This document shows positions 33,813 to 48,495 of a stretch of 64,000 nucleotides of DNA, piece by piece. The DNA is from Erythroxylum novogranatense (Eukaryota; Streptophyta; Magnoliopsida; Malpighiales; Erythroxylaceae), in assembly GCA_029891385.1 (NCBI GenBank), contig CM057234.1, positions 22,678,350 to 22,742,349 of the forward strand, read 5' to 3'. A program made the translations under genes and the position numbers. The notes under the pieces were generated by a model that saw nothing but the letters and a program-made list of their open reading frames with translations, made no database searches and was not told the DNA's origin. Position 1 is the first letter of the stretch, and the number at the start of each line of letters is the position of its first letter.

Positions 33813-36534
33813 AAATGACATATATATACAAAAATGAAATATATACAGCAATGCAAAGATCAAAACATAATCTAAAACTTCCATGAAGCACTTAAAGGCA
33901 ATTTCAAATGCTAACTAAGTCAATTTTTCCATCAAAGTTTCTGCCAGACATTTATCATCCTATACCACATCCAGCCTTCCAATTTCATATCTTCCAATTT
34001 CCACGACCATAAATAACATATTATACATCATTGAAAGACTAGGATAATCTCCTATGACTTTCATGCAGACCACTTAACTCAATTCAAAACATATCAGTCC
34101 ATAATTGTTCCTCAAAACACTGCATACAAAATCGTACACTTATGAGCATCTTCAAAAACAAAGTAACATACACTTCAATTTGATTGATCATAAATGTCAA
34201 TCCCGATATCGAAAACATGTCATATTTTAAGGCGATAGAAAGTTTTCAACAGAAGCTAAAATTTTTCTAAAGATCATTTCATCAAATTCTACCTAAATCA
34301 AGCTAGAAAAATTCATAAAGTTTCAGATCCAATTTAGTATTTTCAGCTACTATTCATCCTCAAAATTTCAGATTTTCACATCTCCAAAATCTAACACTTT
34401 CACAAATAAATTTCATAATACCATACAGAATTTACCCAAAACCTCTCATCAATTTCATTAAACTCAAAAACACTCATTTCAGGCCATACTTAATCATAAA
34501 CATCGATAACAAAAGCATACACACACCTATCTTAATCTCATATAACAATATACATTCTTGAATTTTCTTTTTCTTTGCACATGATTAATTCACCACAAAT
34601 TCCTCATTTAATGTCAATTTATACTTCTAAATTTCAAGAAAAGTTCGGGGTCCAATATAACCAAACCCACATAACAGATAGTTCACACTTGAAATTGGAT
34701 TGCCCGAAGGCATATGTCTAAAACTTAATTTCCATGTCATCTCATATTCAAACATAATGTCATTTATAAAGTCACAATGTCACACAAATTCACATATCAA
34801 ATTCTCAATCATAATTCAAACAAAATCCCCATTCACATAGCACATTAATCATCTAAAATTCATATGGCAAATTCACATTCAATCAAAAACAATGAAAATC
34901 ATCAATTGAAGACATTTATCAAATTATTAAAAAAATGCATTTCGCAATTGCAACAATTTATCCAATCATTTGAAAACAATGAATTTGCAATTATTTTATC
35001 TTCTTCTTGATTTTTCTAAAACATAAATAATAAATTTGCAAATCATTTCTCTTCTTGATTTTTCGAAAACTTATAATTAGCTTATAATTCAAATTATAAA
35101 CACGGTACCCACCTCATATCCATGCTTGAAACGTGTTCAAAGCATCTAATCTCCTTTCCTTTCCTTCATCCAAATTAAAATTCCCTAATCAATGAACACC
35201 CAAATTAAACATCAAATAAGGCATAATCACCAAAATTCAATTTAGAAATCACAAACCCATACCATTCTTAAGCCATAAGAACCAAAATCTTTCAAAATTT
35301 AACAAATCAAAATCTCAATCTTACCTTAATCTTCACCCAAATTCAGAATTTCTTAGCTTGGAATAAAGCTCTTGAGCTCCTCTTCATTTTTCCTTCTTGA
35401 ATCATCTTCGAAATCTCTCTTGAAAACCCAAAAAAATCGAAACCTAGCTATCTTGCTTCTTCTCCTTTCTCTGCACCGAAGGCTTGCTCTCTTCTCTCTT
35501 CTTTCTTCTTTCTTTTCCTTCTTTTCTTCCTCTTTTCGTGTCTTTCTTCCCTCTTAAACGACAATCCACTCTTCTTGTCATTAAAGAATGTAAAATGACC
35601 ATTATGCCCCTCCATATAAGCCTTTTAACTTAAAACCTTAAGTGTTCTTCGAAGTTTGCCCTTTATGCACTTCTAACACTTTAATTTCTAACACTTTAAT
35701 TTAATTTAATCCAATCAATTTATCGCATATGCTCTTACTCAATTTAACATGCTAATTATTCACATTAACATGCTAATTAAGTCCTCAAAATCATAAATTA
35801 AATCAAAGTCTCAAAATTCATTAAATCATGTTTTGCTTAGGATATTTTTCAAATCATCAAATTGAAGGAATTTGCTAAAACTTTCTTCTAGAGAAAAGTT
35901 CCTTATTGTCTCAATTTCATAACGCCACTAAAATGATTTAATTTGGTTCATTACTCCAAAAGTTACACCTCAAACATTTCAGACTATTCTTATGCTAAAA
36001 TATTTTCCAGCAATTTACTTCCATCCAAAAATTGATAGTCTTAGAGACTAAATTGAAACTCTAGTCCTTCAGAACATTTGTACCCATATTTATCTAGTTT
36101 AATCCAAATCAAGAATAACCTCATTTGGATGACTAGAGAAAAAGTTATGGCTTAAACACTTCCAACTCTTATTAATCCAAGACTGAACACTAATCCCGAC
36201 TTCAATTCAGAAATTGAAAGTCTTAGGGGCTAAATTGAAATTTAATTCCTTCATATGACATGTAGCCCCATGTCTCTATTTTATTTTTCACTAAGAATCA
36301 ATTCAATCGGATCTCCACAGATCAAGAATTCACCAAAATACTGAACCATGTTCAGAAAATTATCCAACTCACTTTGATTAAATCAATCATCCTCAATTTA
36401 ACCTTAAAAATCTACAATTTTCTATGGAGAGACAAAGGGATGTCTTAGGAATCCAATGCTTCAAAAATCAAGTCAATCGGATGTCGGACGGAAAATATAT
36501 AAATAAAAGATTAGAAAAGGGTCAGATTAGGGTC

Positions 36535-36750
36535 GGGTCGGACAAGGATGGGCCGCCCCGAGTCGGGCTGGTCGCCTTGGTGATGTGGCAAAAAGACGCA
36601 ATCTCGCAATCGCGAGGCATCGCGATCACGAGACGCACCAAAGTTGCGACGCTCACGGTCGTGATGCCTCGTGACCTTGAGGCAAGCGCAAGCGCGCCTC
36701 ATCGCTAGTGCAACGCGACGCGGTCGCACTCGCGAGCGCGTGGGAAAAAC
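36535..36750. repeat. CpG-rich cassette in the outer solo LTR
   Basis: GC-rich block with CTCGCAATCGCGAGG, CATCGCGATCACGAG, and GCGACGCGGTCGCACTCGCG, in AT-rich LTR sequence. It follows a CTTCAAAAATCAAGTCAATC motif at about 36459 shared by several LTR families here, placing the cassette at the common position. Confidence 0.8.
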
Positions 36751-38012
36751 TTAAAATTTTCTTTTTTTTCTTTCTTTTTTCCAATAATATATTATATATA
36801 TATATATAATAACCAATTTTTTTTAAAATTCACAACTCTTGATTCCGAACTCCAAATTTGACAAATGTGGTATCAATAGAAAGCTCAAAGGAAGTTCTAC
36901 AACTTTCATGAAGAATTCAAAAATCAATTTCATCTCTAAAGGGGTCAAAATCCCACTCAAACTTTCTGTCCAAAAATTGTCTCCCTAAACAATAACTCAA
37001 CTTTGAAAGTTTCTATCTTTCAGCTCCAAGGTCCAAACATGTCATATATTATATCAATGCAAAGATCAAAAAGCAACTTACAACTTTTATGAGGATAGAA
37101 AAATCAATTTGGCCTCTAAGGGAGTCAAAAACTACTTCAAAGTTTCTGTCCACTAATACTCTTCCCAAAGAGTAACAACAACTTGTAAAAATCATAATTT
37201 CCTATTTCATAGCCCAAAATTTCCATACTTTACATCAATGGAAAGATAAGAACATAATCTAAAACTTTCATGAAGCACTTAAAGGCAAATTCAACCTCTA
37301 ACTAGGTCAATTTTTTAATCAAATTTTTAGCCCTGTTAAAAATCACCTAAACAATATCCCAAACTTCCAACATTCACATCTTTCAATTCCCACATCCAAA
37401 AATTGCATACTCTATAGCGTTGGAAAGATTGAAAGACAAGCTACAACTTTCATGTAGACCACTTTGTCTTATTCAAACCACATCAGTACAAAAGTTTCCT
37501 CCAAGCACAGTACACACAAATGTACACTTATGGACATTTTCAAAACAAAGCAAAATAACCTTAATTTCGAATGGTCATAACTTTCAATCCTGATATCGAA
37601 AAATGTCATACTTTAAGGAGATAGAAAGCTTTCAATAGAAGCTACAATTTTTATGAGGATAATTTGATCAAAATCTACCTAGATCAAGCTAGAAAAATTC
37701 ACAAAGATTTCAGCCCAAAAAGTCAACTCAGCTACTATTTATCCTCAAAAAGTCAAACTTTCTTAATTCTCCAAATTCTCACACTTTTACTATTTATTAC
37801 TTGCTTTTCAAATACCATTTCAATCAACTCATTCACTTTAACTTTCTTAACCCATACAAATCTACTAAAATATCAAAGTCATCAAAATCCATCAATTCTT
37901 TTCTCATCAATTTTGTTAAAGCACAATAACATCTATAACACAATACATATACAAAATACTCATTTCATACATTTAATATTTCTAAATTCTACTAAAAGAT
38001 CGGGGTCCAACA

Positions 38013-39252
38013 CTTCTTTTCTTAATAGTCGAGAAATATTGACCTGTCCTGGACTGCGTTCCACTGTCTTCTTCTTCTTCTGAACAGCAGTTGGAGTACT
38101 CTTCTTAATACTGATTTTCTCCTTTTTATTCTCCTTAATCAGTCTGAAAGTTTGTTGAGGTTGAGGTTTTACTTTCTCAAACTGCAATTTCTTCCTTATT
38201 TCAGTCACTTTAGCCAATTTTGGTTATTCTTCTCTCAAAATTGAAACTAAGGACCTGGTTGTCTGAGATGTTGTCTTCTCAGAGTTTTCACCATGAATAA
38301 ACTCTTTTCTTTTCTTTTCTTCTTGTTGACGCAAGGTTCGAACTCTAGGTGACCTTTTTGCTTGCTTCGACTTCTCCGAAAGTAGCATATCCTCTTTTCT
38401 TTTCAGGGTTACTGTCTCCTTTTGTTGCACCTGGCTTCCTTCTTTAAGAGATATCATCATTCTGATTGATTGTCCTGATGATTCCTTTTCTCCTTCTGCA
38501 GGTATCCTCTCAACAGATCGAGATTTTGATTTTGTTGAGGGAGATTCTTGTCTAGCACGCTCCCCCTCAATTTTGGCTTTCTTTTTAGAAGTAGCTTCTA
38601 CTTTCTTTAGATTCTTCAAGCCCATTTTACCAATTGTTGCAGAGTTGATGACACTTTTGATAGTCATCATCATTCTGTTTCCCCTATCCAGACGTACTCC
38701 AAAGTCTCTGAATATCCTTGTTAGTATCATTTCATATGGTAGAGCAGTCGAGTCTTTCATAGACTTTACTATATAATGAAAGATAAGGAATGATAGGTTG
38801 ATAGGTTGATGATTTAGTAGATGAAATAGGCATTGGTCATCTAGTGTTGTTACCAAATGCCTTGACCCTAGCCTTCAGAACAAGAATGGACGCCTTCTTT
38901 TCCCTTGGATCATTGCCTCCATATAATTGCAAATTGATGTTTCCTTCATGCTGGCTTGTGTCATCCATCTAACTTTGCTTATGAGCTTCTCTCCTTCAAA
39001 TGGACACTCCGTGACCTTCTCAATCATCTTTATGGTCACAACAATCGACAAGTTATCCACCGAAGATACAAGCGTATCAGCTATCAATTCCATATTCTTC
39101 CAGAAATCATAAACTTCATTCATGTAGACTGTCTCTCGAATTTGAAAGAAATTCTTCCATTCGGTTGCTACAATCTCTGGTTTAATATCCATGTTGTCCT
39201 GCTTTAGGGATTCAAATTTAACAAGTCTTCCGCTTGTCATGGCTGTCTCCAT
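38013..39252 (-). pseudogene. 5' part of the copia env-like ORF
   Basis: Starts METAMTSGRLVKFESLKQDN at 39252 and runs leftwards, with a stop or shift near 38870, to the solo LTR at 38013. It includes ALPYEMILTRIFRDFGVRL at about 38700-38760, typical of the plant 'putative transposon protein' domain found downstream of pol in sireviruses. The following part (38224-38570) is rich in Lys, Glu, Ser and Arg and probably coiled. It is called env-like by position in SIRE1-type elements; membrane function is unproven. The 5' end lies 290 bp after the RNase H stop. Confidence 0.75.
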
Positions 39253-39544
39253 TTCTTGTAGTTAACAACCAACTAAAAACAAAGAAGTTTTTCAAATAAG
39301 TGAAGTTAGTTTGTAAGGTTGAGAGTGTGAGCAAGGAAAGTTTGAAATCCAAACAGAGTAATGAAAGGTTTTTGTTGAGGGTTCTTCAAGGGTTGGTTTT
39401 CAGAATATATCATGAGTGTTCTGAAATAGGTGGTGTTCTTAAGGCTATGAGAAACCTTCCCTAAAAAACTTTCTTCTAACGAAAGTTATTGGATGTAACT
39501 CATAGTTACGATTACCGTTAACTCTTTCAACCTTTTCATCTGGG
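39253..39544 (-). other. Spacer between pol and env-like ORF
   Basis: A 292-bp non-coding linker in the Sirevirus-like element. It contains no recognised structure beyond an A/G-rich leader before the METAMTSG start. Confidence 0.5.
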
Positions 39545-41242
39545 TCATGACTTGTCAGATGGTTGATTACTTAACATCACCATGTTAAGGTTTCGTCTAA
39601 TTTCTCTAAATATTTCTTCACTTAATGGCTTAGTGAAGATGTCTACCCATTGATGGTTCGTCTCAACAAACTGAAGACTCACGATCTTCCTCTGAACATA
39701 GTCTCGTAGGAAATGATGTCTGACTTCGATATGTTTAACTCTCAAATGTTGTATGGGGTTTTTCGACAGATTGATGGCACTTGTGTTGTCACAGTAGATT
39801 GGGATTTCTTCTTCTTGTACTGTGTAGTCCTCTAGCTGGTACTTAATCCACAACATCTATGAATAGTAACTTGCGGCTGACATATACTCGGCTTCCACTA
39901 TTGATAGAACAATTGAGTTTTGCCTCTTACTTGACCATGAAACTAGATTATTGCCAAGAAAGTGAAATCCTCCACTCATACTTTTTCTATCAATCCTATC
40001 TCCGGCGTAATCCGCATCATAGTAGCCAATCAACCTGAAATCTTTACCTTTCTCATAAATTAAGCAAAGATCAGTAGTACTTGATAGATATCTCAAAAAT
40101 CTTTTGACAGCAATATAATGAGATTCTCTAGGGTTTGCCTGAAATCTTGCACACAAACAAACACTAAACAAAATGTCAGGTCTGCTTGACGTAAGGTAAA
40201 GTAAGGAATTAATGATCCCTTTATAGAGAGTTTGATCAACCTTCTTGCCAGATTCGTCCTTGGACAAATGGTTTGAAGGATGCATCAGAATTGACATTGA
40301 TTTTACTTTTCCCATATCAAACTTTTTCAACAGTTCCTTCACATACTTCTGTTGATGAATAAAAATCTTTTCTTCGGTTTGCTTAACTTGTAACCCAAGA
40401 AAGAATTTTAATTCACCCATCATGCTCATCTCAAATTTATTTTTCATCAAAATTTCAAAATTAGCACATAACACTTTAGAGGTAGCACAAAAAATAATAT
40501 CATCAACATAAATTTGAACAATAATAAAATCATTCTTCTTGCACTTTCTAAATAAGGTTTTATCCACCTGACCTCTAGTGAACTTATTCTCAATAAGAAA
40601 AGAACTAAGACGATCATACCAAGCTCGAGGAGCTTATTTTAATCCATATAAAGCCTTATGAAGTCTATAGACATGATCCGATTTCTTGACATCTTCGAAA
40701 CCTGGAGGTTGCTTCACATAAACTTCTTCATCTATAAAGCCATTTAGAAAGGCACTCTTCACGTCCATTTGAAATAGCTTTATATCGTGACAGACAACAT
40801 ATGCAAGCAATATCCTAATAGCTTCTAGTCTTGCTACAGAAGCATAAGTCTCATTGTAGTATATTCCTTCCTGCTGATTATAGCTTTGTGCTACTAATCT
40901 TGCTTTGTTACGACTCACTCTACCTGATTCGTCCAGCTTATTTTTAAAAACCCATCTAGTTCCTATAATGAATTTTTTCTGTGATCTGGGAACTAAGGAC
41001 CAAACTTTATTCCTAGTAAACTAATTCAGCTCCTCTTGCATGACTAAAATCCAAGCTTCATCTTGTAGAGCTTCATTAATTTTCTTAGGCTCTATTTAAG
41101 AAAAAATGCACTATTTACTTCTCTTCTGAATTTTGATCTAGTCCGCACACCTTCTGAGGTCTCTCCTATAATCAACTCTTCTGGATGAGAACTCTTATAT
41201 TTCCAATCTCTCTTCAAATCAAGAGTCTCAGGAATATCTTCA
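39545..41242 (-). pseudogene. Copia pol: reverse transcriptase and RNase H
   Basis: Reverse transcriptase runs from 40918 (ARLVAQSYNQQEGIYYNETY, FQMDVKSAFLNG, VKQPPGFED) to 39857, with the catalytic YVDDIIF at about 40490-40510. RNase H follows: GYYDADYAGDRIDRKSMSGG, EAEYMSAAS, then IYCDNTSAINLSKNP and HHFLRDYV at 39545-39856. Frame breaks occur near 40600 and 39857. The N-terminal linker (41092-41242, DIPETLDLKRDWKYKSSHPE) joins the integrase half across the gypsy insertion. Confidence 0.9.
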
Positions 41243-42689
41243 TGTAGCGCCCCCTTACCGTAGAGTATACACCGAGACGCCCGTAGGTCATACCGATACA
41301 TACCCTACGATGAGGGTGCACTACGATACGATCAATTCTATAACTCTCATGACATCACAATCATAACGCAGTTCTATAAGATCACATTCACTAAATTTAA
41401 AACCAAGAGACTTCTCATTCATTTCTTAAATCATAAGTTCACACTTCTATCTGAGAACAACTGTACAGATCCAAAAATAAACCATAACAACTCCTAACTA
41501 GGTCATCCCCAAAATATCCCAAAGGATCCCCAGCTGACCGACCTGTGGGCCATGCTCCTCTCGCCGGCACACACACAGCAAGAAAAGTCTCAAAATCTGG
41601 AGCTAGGAGTCACACTATCGCTTCCCTGAAAAATAGATGCAATTTTGGGTGAGTTTGAGAACTCAATGAGTAACCATCATCGATGGTTCGCTCCATTCAT
41701 GCATTACGCAAAATTATGCATAAAACAACACAAGATCATATTCAGAATCACAATCATACATTTACTCAATAATTGTCACACATTTACCTTTAGCTAATTG
41801 CAAACTCACAGCACAGTCACATACTGAATGCACGATGATTTTCATTTCATTTTTGTGTTGTGACTGGGAGTCAGAATTATCCCATTGCTGGGCACATTAT
41901 ACATCACACAGAAATCGCATTTTCGGGGGTAGGAGAGCCCTCTGGGTATGCACTATTCCCTTACCACTTATCACAATAGATGAGCTTATAGCTCCGATCA
42001 GATCAGAATATGCTCCAGTCACAACTGTCAGTTACTGATTTCTATTCATGCCTAGCATGCGGTCACAATTCACAATGACATATCACATGCAAATCACTCA
42101 ATTTTAATCACAGATAGTTCACACACAAAGCATTTAACACATCAGAGATTAAGAAACCAACTAGGTTACTCACCTCTAAACTTCCGAGCTACTGCCAGGA
42201 AGTCTCCGCCACGTCAGAGGATCGACGCTACACTTGAGCCTCTACAATGATTAGAATATTCGAATATGACTAAATGTATCAATTTCAATAATCAGAAGTG
42301 CTAATGCCTCAAATGAATGCTGTACTATGCATGTTATGCCACTTCCGACCCTAAAATCGATTATCTCAATTCCGGAGTCTTAGACTAATCCATAGAAATT
42401 TCTAATACCATAAGTCAATTGGTTAAGTTCTATATCCTCCATGGTCATATTTTACTACATAGGCATTATCCTTAAATCAGAATCAAATTCACTATTCAAT
42501 TACCATCCGATTTCGAGAACCATCGAAATAAATTTCTGAAATTCCAGTCTTCCAAATTAAAAATTCGTACTTCAGAATTCGTAATCTCTATATATAACTC
42601 AATCTATATCTAATTGAATCCATACCTTCCAAATTCCCTAATTCAAAACCTCAAAAGGAACAAAAATCAATATTCAGAAATTTAACTCC

Positions 42690-42925
42690 CCTCGCCGTGA
42701 CGTCTGGTCCCTCGTCGCGGCGTGAAGTCTTCTGCTTGTCGCGATGTGGCTTGTCCGCCGTCGTCATGACGCAAAGCGAATCTGCTGCCAAGCAAGACCC
42801 ATCCATTCGTCGGCAAGCGGCGACACAAATCAGCTCGTCGTGACTAATATTTATTTATTCGTCGCGACGTGCAGGAAGAGGGGGCTCGCCGCGACATGTT
42901 CATCACACGTCGCGACGTGAGAACC
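42690..42925. repeat. CpG-rich cassette in the left Tekay LTR
   Basis: Repeats of TCGTCGCGACGTG or TCGCCGTGACGT in AT-rich DNA, spaced 20-60 bp. Compared with the right LTR (51705-51925) the unit order and number differ, while the flanking LTR is almost identical; this is the most divergent part of the LTR pair. Confidence 0.85.
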
Positions 42926-43557
42926 CAGAAAAACTTCCGAAACCCAGAAATTTCTCAGATCTTCTGATACAAATCCATCCAAACCCCTTTCAAACACTCC
43001 AAAACAATATTCTACATTTAACACTACTCATTTCAAATCTTAAATCCACCAAATAACCATTATACATTAAATACCCAAATCAAAATCCACTTTTGCCCTA
43101 AAACTTATATCATCCGAAAATTTCTAACTTCTTAAACAATTCATAACTTAATTTCATGCTTAAAGTAAACTATTGAAAACATGAACAAGCAGGAACTTAC
43201 TTGATTAAGTTTTAAATTCTTCCAAATCACCAAAAAAATCCAAATCTCAATCTACAACGACACCCACGGCAACTCGAAAGCCAAAACTCATCTTCATCTT
43301 CTTCAACCCCAAACTAAATGATAGATTCAAGGATGGAAGAGGAAGACAATAACAAGAAGAAACTAAGAACACTCAAGAGAGGAAATCACGATGGAGGAAG
43401 GAGAAATCTTCAATTTTCTTTCACTGGAAACAAGCATCGTCTTTTTGCAAAATTTCAAAGGCATAAGTTTATAAACCTAAAGGATTTAAGGCTTGTTTGG
43501 TAATTTCAATTGCCACAAGTCCAAATCGAACAACCTCAATCAAATTTCTAATTCTAA

Positions 43558-45090
<1,533 letters not shown>

Positions 45091-45567
45091 TAATTTCTCC
45101 TGAATTTCAATGGTTCAGACCCTAATTCCTCAGATCATAATTTAAATTACCTCATATCAATTGCCAATCAAATTCGGAACCGAAATCACAATTAATTAGT
45201 CACTAAGCTATTTTTCTGGTCCGGGCCTAATACTCCGAAAATTTCAGAAAAATTCCTATAAATCCTCAAAATTAGAAAACATCTAGTCACATACTCAAAT
45301 TTTCATTTCTCAATCTCTAAATTCAATTTTAACACTCCAATTCACTAATCAAAACACAATTTATCCTTAGTAGTACAAAATTTCCAATTCCACAATCAAG
45401 TCAGAAATCGGTCATATATGCATGTACATACATATGCTTGTGCAATGCTGAACATTTATCAATCATGTAGAGGCTATAAATGCATATACAAAATACGGAT
45501 GCAAAATACGTATACAAAATACGTGTGAGACGAACTGTACCCATCCAATCGGTGACGGGATGTTACA

Positions 45568-48495
45568 ATTCTCCCCTCCTAATAAAAATTTCGTCCCGAA
45601 ATTTTCTTACCTGCCTGATCGAACAAGTGAGGATACTGCCTCCTTATGTGCTCCTCAATCTCCCAAGTTGCCTCCTTTGATGAATGGTTCTTCCAAAGGA
45701 CTTTCACCAATGGAATCACCCTGGATCTTAACTGCTTGTCCCGCGATCCAATAATCAGCACCGGCTCCTCAACATAACTCAGATTACTAGCTATCTCAAT
45801 CTCCTGAGCCGGGATCACATGAGTCGGGTCAGAACGGTATCTCCGGAGCATACTCACATGAAACACATCATGAAGCTGCGACATCTCACTCGGTAAGGCC
45901 AATTTGTAAGCCAACGGTCCAATCCTCTCAGAAATCTCATATGGACCGATATACTGAGGACTCAACTTGCCCTTACGGCCAAATCTGAGAACTCCTCTCC
46001 ACGGAGACACTCTGAGGAACACTCTATCACCTACAACATAATCCATCTCTCTCTGATGCTGATCCACATAACTCTTCTGCTTGTCCTGAGCTGCCTTGAT
46101 GCGACTCCGAATCAACTATACCTTATTAACAGTGTCCTGGATCAGCTCGGGACCCTCCAACATCCTCATACCCTCTTCATCCCAGTAAAGAGGGGATCTG
46201 CACGGTCGTCCATATAACGCCTCATACGGTGCCATGCCAATGCTACTCTGGTACTGATTATTATATGCAAACTCTACCAGAGGCAAGTACTGATCCCATG
46301 CACCTCAGAACTCCAATACACAGGCTCTCAACATCTCCTCAACAGTTTGAATAGTCCTCTCACTCTGCCCATCTATCTGAGGATGAAACGCTGTGCTGAA
46401 GTTCAATCTCGTACCCATAGTCGACTGCAAACTCCTCCAGAATCTCGAAGTAAACCTGGGATCCCTATCTGACACTATCGATACTGGGACCCCATGTAGT
46501 CGCACAATCTCCGCTACATACTTCTGGGCCAACTGATTGAGGGTATTACTCTCCCTCACTGGCAAGAAGTGAGCCGATTTGGTCAACCGGTCCACTATGA
46601 CCCAGATAGCATCATACTGTCTCGACGTCCTAGGCAACCCCATGATAAAGTCTATCGTAATGCGTTCCTATTTCCACTCCGGAATGGGTAACAAATGCAA
46701 TCTCCCAACAGGGGCCTGGTGCTCAGCCTTAACTTGCTGGCACGTCAGACACCGAGAAACATACTCCGCCACATGCCTCTTCAAGCCTGGCCACCAAAAA
46801 TGCAACTTAAGAGTACGATACATCTTGGTGACACCAGGATGCATGGTATAGGCTGCCAAATGAGCCTCCTCTAAAATCTCACGCCTCAAATCCTCTACAT
46901 CTAGAACACATAGCCTTTGACCCATCCATAAAGTACCATCTCTCAACTCAAACTCAGACAGCCATCCAGATCTGACCCTGTCAATCAATCTCACCAATAC
47001 TAGATCTCGATCCTGCTCTCTCCTAATCCGATCATGCAGTACTGGCCTCAGCCTCAAAGTTGCAATCAGAGCTCCATCCTGACTCAAATCCATCTGCACA
47101 TTAAGAGCTCTCAACTGAACCAAGCACGGTAACCTCGAAACCTGAATCTGAGCTGCACTACCATGCGATCTCCTACTCAATGCGTCAGCCACCACATTGG
47201 CCTTCCCTGGGTGGTACTCGATAGAAGGCAACAGAGTCCTTAAGTAACTCTAACCATCTCCCTCGTCTCGATTCAGCTCACGACTCAACAGATACCTCAA
47301 GCTCTTATGATCGGTGAAGATCCGAACGTCTCCCATACAAATAATGTCTCCAGATCTTGAGCAAACACCACCGCCGCTAACTCCAAGTCATGCATGTGGT
47401 AATTAATCTCATGGGCTCTCAACTGCCTCAAGCATATGCTATAACTCTCCCATGCTGCATCAAGACACACTTAAACCTAACTGCAAGCATCATTGAAGAC
47501 TTCAAACCTCCCGCCCGTATAGCGGTGGCTAACACCGCGCCCGAGTCAACCGATGTATCAACTCCTCAAAACTCCTCCGCACTCATCCGTCCATCCAAGG
47601 CCACACTCTTCCTCGAAGTCTTGTCAGAAAGGCACGAAAACCCTCGACAAACCTCCGTAATAACTTGCCAATCCGAGGAAACTCCTCAACTCGACACGTT
47701 CCTCTAATCTCCCAACTCCTCATCGCTTCAATCTTGTGAGGATCCACCCGGATACCCTCACCAGACACGATGTGGCCTAGGAACACCACCTTATCCAGCC
47801 AAAATTCACACTTAGTGAATTTGGCATACAGCTACCTATCTCTCATAATCTGCAGCACTATCCTCAGATGCTCCGCATGCTCCTGTCCAGTCCTCGAGTA
47901 CACTAGAATGTCATCAATAAATACGATCACGAACTGATCCAGGTAGGGCTGAAAGATTCTATTCATCAAAGCCATGAAGGCTGCCGGGGCATTAGTCAAC
48001 CCGAACGACATCACTAAGAACTCAAAATGCCCATACCTGCTCCTAAAAGCACTCTTAGGCACATCGGCCTCTATGATCCTAAACTGATAGTATCCGGATC
48101 TCAAATCCAACTTGGTAAACACCTGAGGTCCCTGCAACTGATCAAAGAGATCATCGATCCTAGGCAGTGGGTACTTATTCTTAACTGTAACCCGATTTAG
48201 CTGCCTATAATCGATGCACAGCCTCATAGTCCCGTCCTTCTTCTTCACAAACAATACCGGAGCTCCCCACGGAGAAACACTCGGCCTAATGAACCCCTTA
48301 TTCAACAACTCCTGCAGCTGAGCCTTAAGCTCCCTCAGTTCCACCGGTGCCATCCTGTACGGAGGTATCGATATAGGAGCGGTACCTGGAACGAGGTCTA
48401 TCTCAAACTCTGTCTCCCGATCCGGGCAAGCCCAGAACTCCTGAAACACATCCGAAATTCCACGATCACGGAACATCCTGCAAACTCTGTTGCAC
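45568..48495 (-). pseudogene. Gypsy pol: RT, RNase H, integrase, chromo-type tail
   Basis: RT is at 47832-48476: [52 protein letters not shown], and the catalytic FIDDILVYS. Connection and RNase H (47232-47830) are broken by shifts. The integrase zinc finger (HPGVTKMYRT ... CLTCQQVKAEHQ) and core ([48 protein letters not shown]) are at 46305-47231, split by a stop at about 46668. The C-terminal DNA-binding/chromo-type part is 45579-46115 (KLSPQYIGPYEISERIGPLA, VIPLVKVLWKNHSSKEATWE). All motifs are recognisable but the frame is interrupted. Confidence 0.92.

Larger units (their letters stand above)
26464..34657 (-). mobile_element. Giant-LTR, tiny-interior retroelement, TSD TAACC
   Basis: Left (3') LTR 26464-29744, interior 29745-30360, right (5') LTR 30361-34657. 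Target duplication TAACC lies at 26459-26463 and 34658-34662. The LTRs are 3.3 and 4.3 kb and match closely, but the left one lacks about 1 kb present at roughly 31595-32640. The 616-bp interior has no coding capacity, a polypurine tract at its left end and a tRNA-Met PBS at its right end. The element is therefore non-autonomous, or an internal-deletion derivative of a Tekay-like element. The right LTR ends AATA instead of AACA, a point mutation in the terminal dinucleotide. Confidence 0.9.
30361..34657 (-). repeat. 5' LTR of the giant-LTR element
   Basis: 4297 bp, TGTTGGATCCTGTTTTCGGA to TTCGGGGTCCAATA. It includes a ~1-kb segment missing from the left LTR, with TAGTCGTAATTTCTTGAGGG and a GC-rich block at 32636-32705, and a second GC cassette at 33718-33812. 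An open frame at 32093-32362 (minus) lies wholly in this segment and is not supported as a gene. Confidence 0.88.
24939..38012 (-). mobile_element. 4.9-kb solo LTR split by a nested element, TSD CTTCT
   Basis: Starts TGTTGGGGCCCGATCTTGAA and ends GATCGGGGTCCAACA, with CTTCT at 24934-24938 and 38013-38017. The LTR pieces are 24939-26463 and 34663-38012, 4875 bp in total without the insert. Across the insert, GGACCTAACC joins AAACCCACATAAC; the related inner LTR has GGGACTACC-ACAAACCCACTTAAC at the equivalent position (31733-31757), confirming continuity. The terminus resembles the Tekay-like families of the window. No interior survives. Confidence 0.92.

Noticed and set aside
43318..43503. Small frame beginning MIDSRMEEEDNN, also at 52314-52547
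   Set aside because: The two copies exist only because they lie in the two LTRs of one element; LTR location, short length and no known domain argue against a gene, although an LTR-encoded peptide cannot be fully excluded.
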